Positions 14,278 to 21,822 of a stretch of DNA of 23,960 nt are shown here, piece by piece (position 1 is the stretch's first letter; each line of letters opens with the position of its first letter). The notes below the pieces were generated by a model. The model was not told the origin of the DNA. It searched no databases and was given only the letters and a program-made list of their open reading frames with translations. The stretch comes from UMGS1696 sp964634795 (GTDB lineage Bacteria > Bacillota > Clostridia > Oscillospirales > CAG-272). The stretch is from positions 1 to 23,960 of the forward strand of contig CAZWLL010000029.1 of NCBI GenBank assembly GCA_964634795.1, given 5' to 3'. The translations under genes and the position numbers were made by a program.

Positions 14278-14307
14278 TGATGCATGTTTTGGTGACATTA
14301 CGCATCA
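14278..14307 (-). other. Hairpin at the tatD-radical SAM junction
   Basis: Minus strand: TGATGC, 3-nt bulge, ATGT, 7-nt loop, ACAT, GCATCA. It starts inside the tatD stop codon and has no T-run, so it may modulate rather than end transcription, or protect an mRNA end. Confidence 0.4.
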
Positions 14308-15090
14308 GTCGATCGAATAAAAATGTTTTGCGTTTTTTTCCGTCAGGCATACTGCGTCATCGTATGATATTCCGCGTATTTGCGCAAGAGCGGCGCAGGT
14401 ATATTTCAGATAACCCGAATAATTTATCTCCCCACGGTGCGGTGTGGGCGGCAGGTACGGGCAGTCAGTCTCTATAAGGATTCTATCACTCGGTATCGCA
14501 GCCGCGCTCTCTTTTACTCCGCGAGCGTTTTTATATGTAAGCGGCCCCGAAAACGAGAGATACCATCCGAGTTTTACATACTGATTTGCCATTTCCGCGC
14601 TTCCGCTGTAGCTGTGAATCACTCCGTGAACACCGACCGTATCCCGTATAAAATCGAATGTATCTCCCGCGGCATCGCGTGAATGAATTATAACAGGCAG
14701 CGCGGTTCTCTTCGCGATTTCAAGCTGTGCCAGAAAGAAATAAGTCTGACGTTCTTTGTCCGTTCCGTCGTAGTGATAATCATAGCCTATCTCTCCGATT
14801 GCACGGACTTTTTTATTTGCAGACAGCTTTTCTATTTCGTATAAAGCTTTATCGCAGCATGCGGCGTCTATCTCCTGCGCATCTGACGGATGTATTCCCA
14901 CAGCGGCATATATAAAATCATACTTTTCCGCAAGTGCAACGGAATTTAAGCTTGTTGCCACATTAGACCCGACATTGACAATGTGTCCGACGCCTTCATC
15001 GCGGGCTTTCATTATCGCTCCGTCTGTTCCGCCGTCGAACTCATTATCAAAGCGCTTGTCATCGTAATGTGCGTGCGCATCGAAAAGCAT
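14305..15090 (-). CDS. tatD: TatD family metal-dependent hydrolase
   Basis: Cytosolic amidohydrolase-fold nuclease of the TatD/YabD type, 261 residues, full length. Metal-binding motifs in order: FDAHAHYDD (His6, His8), GEIGYDYHYDGT, PVIIHSRDA, GVIHSYSGS, and LIETDCPYLPPTPHRGE with the catalytic Asp. Family members are 3'-5' DNA/RNA exonucleases that also act in D-aminoacyl-tRNA or DNA repair contexts; the exact role here is inferred. Its ATG overlaps the metG stop by one base (TAATG), so translation is coupled. The metG-tatD order is the same as metS-yabD in Bacillus subtilis. Confidence 0.95.
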   Translation of the reverse strand: MLFDAHAHYDDKRFDNEFDGGTDGAIMKARDEGVGHIVNVGSNVATSLNSVALAEKYDFIYAAVGIHPSDAQEIDAACCDKALYEIEKLSANKKVRAIGEIGYDYHYDGTDKERQTYFFLAQLEIAKRTALPVIIHSRDAAGDTFDFIRDTVGVHGVIHSYSGSAEMANQYVKLGWYLSFSGPLTYKNARGVKESAAAIPSDRILIETDCPYLPPTPHRGEINYSGYLKYTCAALAQIRGISYDDAVCLTEKNAKHFYSID

Positions 15091-17057
15091 TATCTGACTC
15101 TTTCTCCGAGGGGTGTTGCGGGATCAAGGAATATAACTCTGACATTTTCCTCACCTGACGCGAGAATCATTCCGTTTGACTCTATACCGCAAAGAACTGC
15201 GGGCTTGAGGTTTGCGACAACTATGATTTTCTTGCCGATAAGATCCTCCGGAGCATAGAATTTCGCTATGCCCGATGCAACCGTGCGTGTTTCATATCCG
15301 AGGTCGAGAGTCAGCTTAAGAAGCTTCTTCGCTCTCGGAACCTTCTCGCAGTTTGTAATCTGTGCTGTTCTGAGCTCGACATTCATGAAGTCGTCAATGC
15401 CGATTTGAGCTATTCCCTCAGGCTTTTCGAGCTTTTTCGCGGCTTCTTCTTCGGCTTTTTTAGCGTCCTCGATTGCCTTCTGAGCCGCTGCCTGTTCCGC
15501 TTCAACCTCTTTGAGGAATGCTTCCTCATCTATACGCTGGAACAGAGGCTTAGCCTCGCCGACCTTGTTTCCGCTCTCAAGTCCACCGAAGCATGCGATG
15601 CTGTCATAGTCTCTCTTATCGGAGCCTATCTGCGCGAATATTTCGTCTGCCGTAGCGGGAATTATCGCCGTAAGAAGTACGCCTGCGATTCTGATTGTTT
15701 CAAGCAGGTTGTATATTACCGTTTCGAGTCTCTGCTTTGTCTCATCGGACTTAGCAAGTGTCCACGGTGCTGTCTCATCGATATATTTGTTGGCACGGCG
15801 AAGCATACCGAATACATCTGCGCATGCGTCTGCTATATGGAATGTATCCATGTTTTCACAGAAGCTCTTTACAGTCTGCTGAGCTGTCTCTTTCAGCTCG
15901 GCATCCGTTCCTTCATCTCCGTGAGGTGTGGGAATGACACCGCCGAAATACTTCTTTGTCATGGCAACGGTACGATTCACAAGGTTTCCGAGATTATTCG
16001 CGAGATCCGTATTGTAGCGTCCGATTACCGATTCGTATGTTATGGATCCGTCGGACGCATACGGCATCTCGGAAAGCGCGTAGTAACGCACACCGTCAAC
16101 GCCGAATTTTTCCGCAAGGCTGTCCGCGTAAATTACGTTGCCGCGAGATTTCGACATCTTATCGATTCCGACATTGAACCACGGATGTCCGAAAATCTGC
16201 TTCGGAAGAGGAAGGTTCAAAGCCATCAGGAAAATCGGCCAATAAATGGAATGGAATCTTACAATATCCTTACCGATTATATGTACGTCGGCAGGCCAGT
16301 ATTTGCGGAAGTTTTCGCTTTGCTCTTCTTTATCGGGATCATATCCGAGAGCCGTTATATAGTTTGTCAGGGCGTCAAGCCATACGTAAATTACATGGTT
16401 GGGGTCGAACGTTACGGGAATACCCCATTTGAAGCTTGTTCTCGATACACAAAGGTCCTGCAAACCGGGCTTAAGGAAATTATTAATCATTTCCTTTCTG
16501 CGTGCCTCGGGCATAATGAAATCGGGATGGTCTTCTATATATTTCATAAGTCTGTCGGCATATTTGCTCATATTAAAGAAATACGCTTCTTCTTTATCCT
16601 TATGAACCTCACGTCCGCAGTCGGGGCATTTTCCGTCGACAAGCTGACTGTCCGTAAAGAACGATTCGCACGGAGTGCAGTACCAGCCTTCGTAGCATCC
16701 TTTATAAATGTCGCCCTGGTCGTAGAATTTCTTAAATATTTTAGCTACCGCTTCCTCATGATTCTTATCTGTTGTACGGATAAAATAGTTGTAAGACGTA
16801 TTCATTTTATCCCAGATTTCTCTGATTACTCCTGAGGTCTTGTCTACATATTCCTTCGGAGTAATTCCCGCGTCATGAGCCTTCAGTTCTATCTTCTGTC
16901 CGTGTTCATCCGTTCCGGTGCAGAAGAAAACGTCGTATCCGCGCTGTCTTTTATATCTCGCAATCGCATCTGTCGCAATAATCTCGTATGTGTTTCCGAA
17001 GTGAGGTTTTGCGGATGCATATGCGATTGCAGTGGTAATGTAATATTTCTCAGCCAT
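15090..17057 (-). CDS. metG: Methionine--tRNA ligase
   Basis: Charges tRNA-Met with methionine; essential class I synthetase. The 655 residues hold the Rossmann catalytic domain with HFGN (19-22) as the HIGH motif and KMSKS at 300-304, a zinc-type connective domain with Cys127, Cys130, Cys144 and Cys147, an anticodon helix bundle (about 370-530), a charged Ala/Glu/Lys coiled linker (about 520-550), and a C-terminal Trbp111-like tRNA-binding domain (IGIDDFMNVELRTAQI to the end). The start is clear from homology, but the only good Shine-Dalgarno (AGGAGG, 17094-17099) is 36 nt away with a hairpin between. It begins 55 nt after the nagA stop and overlaps tatD by one base. No T-box leader is visible; the gene probably lies in the nagA transcript. 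Confidence 0.97.
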   Translation of the reverse strand: MAEKYYITTAIAYASAKPHFGNTYEIIATDAIARYKRQRGYDVFFCTGTDEHGQKIELKAHDAGITPKEYVDKTSGVIREIWDKMNTSYNYFIRTTDKNHEEAVAKIFKKFYDQGDIYKGCYEGWYCTPCESFFTDSQLVDGKCPDCGREVHKDKEEAYFFNMSKYADRLMKYIEDHPDFIMPEARRKEMINNFLKPGLQDLCVSRTSFKWGIPVTFDPNHVIYVWLDALTNYITALGYDPDKEEQSENFRKYWPADVHIIGKDIVRFHSIYWPIFLMALNLPLPKQIFGHPWFNVGIDKMSKSRGNVIYADSLAEKFGVDGVRYYALSEMPYASDGSITYESVIGRYNTDLANNLGNLVNRTVAMTKKYFGGVIPTPHGDEGTDAELKETAQQTVKSFCENMDTFHIADACADVFGMLRRANKYIDETAPWTLAKSDETKQRLETVIYNLLETIRIAGVLLTAIIPATADEIFAQIGSDKRDYDSIACFGGLESGNKVGEAKPLFQRIDEEAFLKEVEAEQAAAQKAIEDAKKAEEEAAKKLEKPEGIAQIGIDDFMNVELRTAQITNCEKVPRAKKLLKLTLDLGYETRTVASGIAKFYAPEDLIGKKIIVVANLKPAVLCGIESNGMILASGEENVRVIFLDPATPLGERVR

Positions 17058-17063
17058 AATGTA

Positions 17064-17099
17064 TAACCGTGAGCCGCATGGCGCACAGTCATGCCTCCT
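17064..17099 (-). promoter_or_regulatory. Distant Shine-Dalgarno and intervening hairpin before metG
   Basis: AGGAGG lies at 17094-17099. Between it and the ATG (17055-17057) the mRNA can fold TGACTGTG against CACGGTTA (8 bp, two G-U pairs) with an inner CGC/GCG stem (17064-17091). Looping this out leaves CA plus six bases, about 8 nt, between Shine-Dalgarno and ATG, a normal distance. Confidence 0.55.
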
Positions 17100-17112
17100 T
17101 ATTTATTCTGTC

Positions 17113-18267
17113 TCAAATTTTTTTACCGCAAATGAATACATTATCAAGAGAAATGTCATTCTTATCTTTTACGGTAATGAAGTCGGCACGGCAGCCTGTC
17201 TTAATAAAGCCGCATTTGTCGCCTATTCCTATAAGGGATGCGGGATTTGCCGTAGCCATAGGTATAACCTCTTCAAGAGAAGCACCCGTAAAGCGCATGA
17301 AATTCTTTACCGCGGTAAACAAATCGAGTGTGCTTCCCGCAAGTGCGCCTTCACTGTTTACTGCGCGTCCGTTCTTCACATATACCGGAAGACCCGCAAT
17401 CGCGTATTCTCCGTCGGGACATCCGGCCGCCTCAAGTGAATCCGTTATAAGTATAAGCTTATCATGATTTTTTGCGCGATAAGCAAGCTTAATCATTGCG
17501 GGATGCGAATGCTCACCGTCGCATATGAATTCGGAATATGCCTCATCAGTAATAAGCGATGCCACCATATTGCCGGGTTCTCTGTGATGAATCGGCTTCA
17601 TAGCGTTATATGTATGAGTGAACGATTTTACTCCGTGTTTGACAGCGGAAACAGCCTCGTCGTATGTGGCGTCACTGTGTGCGAGAGAGCATGTCGCACC
17701 GAGCTCTAAAGCCTTATCGAGAAAACGGTAACCATCATCAAGCTCATACGCTGCCGCGATATGAATCGGAAGCGGCATCATAGCACCCGCAAGCTTTTCA
17801 AGCTCATTCGGGTCAAGAGGAGCTAAGTATTCGGGATTATGCGCGCCGCGTCTCTTGGGATTGAGATATCGACCCTCAAGATGTATTCCCGCGATAGTAG
17901 CAAGTCCGTCGTCACTTGTTCTTTGTTTGTTTATTATCTCAGCGGAATGATACAGCTCATCGAGCGCTGCGGAGGCGAGAGTAGCCATAACGGTTGTTGT
18001 TCCCGCTTCGGCATACGAACGTCTCAGAGCATGCACAGCCTCGTCATCAATATAGTTGAAGTCATGACCGCCGCGTCCGTGTGTATGTATGTCGACAAGT
18101 CCCGGAAGAAGATATTCTCCGTGCAAATCGACTGAGTCGTCATATTCGCCGCATGTACCATAATCGTAAATACCGCTGATAATGCCGTCCTCGACTAAAA
18201 CATCTTTATCGCAAAACATTCGTGATTCATGTATATATACGTGTCCGTTTTTGAATAAGGTTTTCAT
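17113..18267 (-). CDS. nagA: N-acetylglucosamine-6-phosphate deacetylase
   Basis: Removes acetate from N-acetylglucosamine 6-phosphate, giving glucosamine 6-phosphate, the first committed step of cytosolic GlcNAc use and cell-wall recycling. The 384 residues match the amidohydrolase family: VDIHTHGRGGHDF (His61, His63), GIHLEGRYLN (Glu131), AHSDA (His197), FTHTYNAMKP (His218) and ITDSLEAAG (Asp276, catalytic). These spacings match the E. coli enzyme closely. ATG follows AAAGGAG, a slightly long distance. It has its own promoter at 18317-18345, which overlaps the terminator of the upstream sulfatase unit. Downstream, the metG ribosome site is only 13 nt past its stop codon, so nagA and metG are likely co-transcribed. 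No nagB is in the window. Confidence 0.95.
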   Translation of the reverse strand: MKTLFKNGHVYIHESRMFCDKDVLVEDGIISGIYDYGTCGEYDDSVDLHGEYLLPGLVDIHTHGRGGHDFNYIDDEAVHALRRSYAEAGTTTVMATLASAALDELYHSAEIINKQRTSDDGLATIAGIHLEGRYLNPKRRGAHNPEYLAPLDPNELEKLAGAMMPLPIHIAAAYELDDGYRFLDKALELGATCSLAHSDATYDEAVSAVKHGVKSFTHTYNAMKPIHHREPGNMVASLITDEAYSEFICDGEHSHPAMIKLAYRAKNHDKLILITDSLEAAGCPDGEYAIAGLPVYVKNGRAVNSEGALAGSTLDLFTAVKNFMRFTGASLEEVIPMATANPASLIGIGDKCGFIKTGCRADFITVKDKNDISLDNVFICGKKI

Positions 18268-18316
18268 TTTTTCGGAAAAATCTCCTTTAATATGATCGGC
18301 ACAAGCCGTTTATCAA

Positions 18317-18345
18317 ATTATAACAGAAAAACGTCTCTTTTACAA
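18317..18345 (-). promoter_or_regulatory. nagA promoter overlapping a terminator
   Basis: Minus strand: TTGTAA (18340-18345), 17 bp, TATAAT (18317-18322). The -35 and most of the spacer lie within the terminator hairpin at 18327-18354. The nagA start is 50 nt downstream. Confidence 0.68.
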
Positions 18346-18354
18346 GACGTTTTT
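18327..18354 (-). terminator. Terminator downstream of the sulfatase gene
   Basis: Minus strand: AAAAACGTCT, 8-nt loop, AGACGTTTTT, a perfect 10-bp stem ending in a T5 run followed by CTG. It lies 121 nt past the sulfatase stop. The 120 bases between hold T-rich runs but no other feature I recognise. Confidence 0.75.
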
Positions 18355-18475
18355 GATATGCATATTAAACAGCAAATGATTGAATTATTGAGTTCCGAAT
18401 GTACAAACAACACATTTTCGCGCTGTTTACGTTCAAAAAATCTCAAAAAACTATGTTCTTGCAGCCGTTTTTCCT

Positions 18476-19825
18476 CTATTTACCGAGGCCGCACTGCCAT
18501 TCAACCCAGCCTGACGCAAATGGATCCCCTCTCCGCTTCAGCTCGGCAATCAGTTTTTCCCCGAGATTCTTCATTACATCGGCGTATTCGGGACAGCCTG
18601 CTCTGTTTATAATCTCACCCGGATCAACGGTCAAATCGTAAAATTCGTCCACATCGGTGAGATTCCATATGTATTTGTATTTTTCCGTTCTGATTCCGCG
18701 CTGAGTAAATAAGCCGAACTGCTGTCCGTTTGATGTAAACACGGCATATTCCGCATTCGCATCAAGTACTGAGGTACCGTGGCGCTTGCTTTGCGGCTCG
18801 ATTCCGACGATTTTCTCAACGGTCGGTGCTACATCGAGAGACGACGACACGAATGCGTCAACATCCGCGTGCTCGACTCCCGGAATCCGTACAATCATTG
18901 GCACGTGCACTACATCATCATAAAGAATATAGTGCTTATCGAGCATTCCGTGACTTCCGCATGTGTCACCGTGGTCGGACAAGAGAATTATAACGGTATT
19001 GTCATACTCACCGTTCTTTTTCAGCTCATCGATAAGCATGCCGATAGATGCGTCTGTTTGGCTTATCATTCCGTAATATCTCGCCGCGGTCGGTGCGAAA
19101 TCCTTCCACTCAAGTCCTTCGAGCTTCCAGTTTTCAATCTGCTTTTTCTGAATGTACGGTTTATTCTCGAATTTGTCTCCGAATCCGTCCCACGGCTGCA
19201 TATCATCGGGCGAATACATGCTGTCGTACGGTGCGCTCGGACGGCACGGAAGATGAGGATCCGTAATATCAACCCACACATGCCACGGCAAGCCTTTGTT
19301 TTTGTCTATAAATGCCGCAGCCGATGAGCATATGCGATACGTCTTCGTATCTTCAAACTTGATTGGATTCGAGCAGCCGAACCAACTTCCGCTGTATTCG
19401 ATTCTGCCGTATTTTTCGGCAATTTCTTTATTGTATTCAGCTCCGCTGAAAATCGATTCATAACCGAAGTCGCATTCACTGCCGTTCGGAGATGCATCCC
19501 ACGAGCCTGAAAATCCGCATCTGTAACCCGCATCCTTGAGCTCAGACACCCATGTGGGGACATTCGGGTCTGCGCCTGCGGTTTTTATGAAGTTATAGTT
19601 GAACAGCGCGCCTATAGAATCGGGCTGAACTCCCGTCAGCATAGCCTGACGTGACGGAGCGCATACGGGAAGGGGGGTGTACGCGTTCTTCATAAACAAG
19701 CCGTCCGCGGCAAGCGCGTCTATATTCGGTGTCAAAGGGGCTTTTCTGCCTGTAAATCGTGACGAATAGCCGATTGAGTCGTAACGCAGCTGGTCACATA
19801 CGATAAACAATATGTTCGGTTTCAT
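18476..19825 (-). CDS. Sulfatase-like hydrolase (Cys-type)
   Basis: Type I sulfatase of 449 residues that should hydrolyse a sulfate ester. The activation signature is PVCAPSRQAMLTG with Cys55, the residue converted to formylglycine by a maturing enzyme. Metal-site regions are visible: CDQLRYDSIG near the N-terminus, with Asp11 then Gln where many relatives have Asp-Asp, and ILLSDHGDTCGSHGM. Substrate-side features include DITDPHLPCRPSAPYDSMY. There is no signal peptide, so it should act in the cytosol on an imported sulfated sugar. ATG is 14 nt from GAGGAG, with a two-codon ATG-AAT-TAA frame in between. It follows the sugar isomerase gene by 54 nt. Substrate could be a sulfated hexose, amino sugar or uronate; no sulfatase-maturing radical SAM gene is in the window. 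Confidence 0.9.
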   Translation of the reverse strand: MKPNILFIVCDQLRYDSIGYSSRFTGRKAPLTPNIDALAADGLFMKNAYTPLPVCAPSRQAMLTGVQPDSIGALFNYNFIKTAGADPNVPTWVSELKDAGYRCGFSGSWDASPNGSECDFGYESIFSGAEYNKEIAEKYGRIEYSGSWFGCSNPIKFEDTKTYRICSSAAAFIDKNKGLPWHVWVDITDPHLPCRPSAPYDSMYSPDDMQPWDGFGDKFENKPYIQKKQIENWKLEGLEWKDFAPTAARYYGMISQTDASIGMLIDELKKNGEYDNTVIILLSDHGDTCGSHGMLDKHYILYDDVVHVPMIVRIPGVEHADVDAFVSSSLDVAPTVEKIVGIEPQSKRHGTSVLDANAEYAVFTSNGQQFGLFTQRGIRTEKYKYIWNLTDVDEFYDLTVDPGEIINRAGCPEYADVMKNLGEKLIAELKRRGDPFASGWVEWQCGLGK

Positions 19826-19879
19826 AATTAATTCATTTACTCCTCGCAGCCTGCAATTGTCAATATGCGCACCTGTGCA

Positions 19880-20797
19880 TTACAGGTTGGCGAGAATATA
19901 TCTTGCGGCTTCCATACCTGTTTCGCTGCCGATTTTGCCGTCTTCCATACCTTCGAACTCAACCGAAACATATCCGTCGTATCCTGCGTCGCGGATAAAA
20001 CGGAGTGTGCTCCAAACATCCAAGTCACCCTGAGCGAGGATGGAACCGCGGAGCATATATTCTCCCGAATTCGATGAGAACCAGCATCCCGAGTCGCATC
20101 TGAACAGTCCGCCGTTGCCCGTCAGTTTTTCTGTCTTTCTTATATAGAAGTCCTTAAGATGTACCATTTTCGCAATCGAAGCACATTTCTTTACGGCTAC
20201 TGCGGTATTTTCATCCACACAGATAAAGTTGCCCGTATCGAGAAGAAGGCCGAAATTATCTCTGTCAACCGCGTTTATCAGACGAATTACTCTGTCGGAG
20301 CCGTTCACAAAGAAGCCGTGGTTTTCAACAAGAGTTGTAACTCCGAAGTTTGCCGCATAATCCGCAAGCTCGCGGCAGCATTCCACCGCTATCGGGAACT
20401 CTCTCTCAAATGCTATGGGAGTGTTCGATTCAAGCGGACGGCGGAACGATGATATATCATGGCGCATGTATTTAAGTCCGAGCTTAGCCGCAACGTCAAT
20501 GTGTCTCTTGAGTCTCTCGACCTCGGCATGACGCGCATCCTTATCTTCCTTCAGCAAATCTCCGAGAACCGCATAGTTCGAAATAGGAAGATTAAGCTTT
20601 TTGGATGTTTCGATGATCTCCGCGATAAGCGGTTCATTGAATTCGCCGCTCTTGTCATCATGAAGCGTGAATCCGAACGGAACAAGCTCGATATGCTCCG
20701 CACCCTTTTCCTTTGCGAATGCCATTACCTCTGTAACGGACATAAGTCCGTCGCATATGTAGTTGTTCATGCTGTAGCTGGTAAGTCCGATTTTCAT
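19880..20797 (-). CDS. Sugar phosphate isomerase/epimerase (TIM barrel)
   Basis: Xylose-isomerase-like TIM barrel of 305 residues, in the AP-endonuclease-2 fold group that includes sugar phosphate isomerases and epimerases. Likely divalent-metal ligands are Glu158 (TLVENHG), Asp187 (LLLDTGN), His213 (VHLKDFY) and Glu280 (YVSVEFEG). It starts MKIGLTSYSMNNYICDG, cytosolic, without a signal peptide. ATG follows GGAAAGG. It precedes the sulfatase by 54 nt, so the two are probably co-transcribed and work on the same carbohydrate after uptake. The gap to rsmI upstream is 84 nt with no clear terminator, so readthrough from rsmI is possible. Substrate is unknown. Confidence 0.88.
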   Translation of the reverse strand: MKIGLTSYSMNNYICDGLMSVTEVMAFAKEKGAEHIELVPFGFTLHDDKSGEFNEPLIAEIIETSKKLNLPISNYAVLGDLLKEDKDARHAEVERLKRHIDVAAKLGLKYMRHDISSFRRPLESNTPIAFEREFPIAVECCRELADYAANFGVTTLVENHGFFVNGSDRVIRLINAVDRDNFGLLLDTGNFICVDENTAVAVKKCASIAKMVHLKDFYIRKTEKLTGNGGLFRCDSGCWFSSNSGEYMLRGSILAQGDLDVWSTLRFIRDAGYDGYVSVEFEGMEDGKIGSETGMEAARYILANL

Positions 20798-20881
20798 TTT
20801 AATGCCTTTCCGCCGCCATCGGAACCGTTTGAGAGTCTCGTTTTACCCGTCAGTCCACGGCAGCTGTATAATATTTTTAAT

Positions 20882-21760
20882 CTATAAATCAAGCGTAAGC
20901 TTGTATATATCGTTTTTGTTTTCGCCTCTTGCTTTTGCGGCGGCTTTTACTGCCTCCATTTTCGTCATTCCGCCGTCCATAAGCATCTTCACGTGCTCAG
21001 CGGGATCTGCGGGATACTCCTCGTCGTTTTTCTTTTTCTCCGCTCCGCTTACAACAAGCACATATTCGCCTCTCGGCTCTTTTTCCTCGTATACTTTAAT
21101 CGCTTCGGCTATGGTAGTTCTGAAAACCTCTTCGTTTATTTTTGTAAGCTCACGGCACAGCGTTATTTTGCGGTCTCCGAAATATTTATATAAATCCGAA
21201 AGCGTGACTCTGAGTCGGTGAGGCGCCTCATAAAATATCATTGTGCGCACCTCGCTCTGAAGCTCGGTAAGTCTATCGTTTCTTTCGCTTTTGGCTGTCG
21301 AAATGAAGCCTTCAAACGCAAATCTCGATGTCGATAATCCGGACAGTGTGAGCGCGGTTATTGCCGCACAGCATCCCGGTATACTGCTTACGGGAATGCC
21401 CCTCTCGGCACACAGCCTTACTATATCCTCCCCGGGATCGCTTATAGCGGGAGTGCCCGCGTCGGTAACAAGAGCACACGATTCACCCGCTTCAAGCCGC
21501 TGTGCTATAATTTCACCGCGTTCTCTTTTGTTGTGTTCGAAATAGCTTATCATAGGCTTTGATATTCCGAATCTGACAAGCATAGAACCTGTATTTCTGG
21601 TATCCTCTGCGGCAATAAAATCCACCTCGGAGAGCACCTTTATCGCACGTTCGGATAAATCGGATAGGTTTCCTATCGGTGTAGCCACAAGATACAGCAC
21701 ACCTCCGATAACCGCATTTTTATCCTCTGTCGAAACATTTCTTTTTTTAATACAGCTCAT
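20882..21760 (-). CDS. rsmI: 16S rRNA (cytidine(1402)-2'-O)-methyltransferase
   Basis: SAM-dependent enzyme (YabC/YraL) that 2'-O-methylates C1402 in the 30S P site. The tetrapyrrole-methylase fold is clear: LYLVATPIGNLSDLSERA, then EDTRNTGSMLVRFGI, ALVTDAGTPAISDPGEDIV, and ISTAKSERNDRL / MIFYEAPHRL. About 292 residues, normal length, with a short C-terminal helical domain. I chose the ATG at 21760, with GGAGGAG just upstream; the frame continues to a TTG at 21793 without support. It follows the trmN6-like gene by 62 nt, as yabC follows yabB in Bacillus subtilis, but the intervening GIY-YIG gene (yazA) is absent. The glycan block begins after it. Confidence 0.95.
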   Translation of the reverse strand: MSCIKKRNVSTEDKNAVIGGVLYLVATPIGNLSDLSERAIKVLSEVDFIAAEDTRNTGSMLVRFGISKPMISYFEHNKRERGEIIAQRLEAGESCALVTDAGTPAISDPGEDIVRLCAERGIPVSSIPGCCAAITALTLSGLSTSRFAFEGFISTAKSERNDRLTELQSEVRTMIFYEAPHRLRVTLSDLYKYFGDRKITLCRELTKINEEVFRTTIAEAIKVYEEKEPRGEYVLVVSGAEKKKNDEEYPADPAEHVKMLMDGGMTKMEAVKAAAKARGENKNDIYKLTLDL

Positions 21761-21822
21761 TCGTCTCCTCCGTACGGGTACTCTTTTACACAAATTGAAT
21801 TTGTATGATTTATTTTATTGCA

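Noticed and set aside
14255..14350. Longer radical SAM start overlapping tatD
   Set aside because: The GGAGGA-supported ATG at 14254 gives the expected family N-terminus; the extension has no homologous look.
15405..16835. 476-codon plus-strand open frame
   Set aside because: It lies wholly antisense to metG, whose motifs and length are complete; its translation shows no recognisable domain and it lacks a promoter.
16889..17092. 67-codon frame starting just after AGGAGG upstream of metG
   Set aside because: Its ATG is only one base from the Shine-Dalgarno and it runs out of frame within metG without any domain.
17058..17112. T-box leader for metG
   Set aside because: The gap after nagA is only 55 bases, with no specifier loop, T-box sequence or antiterminator.
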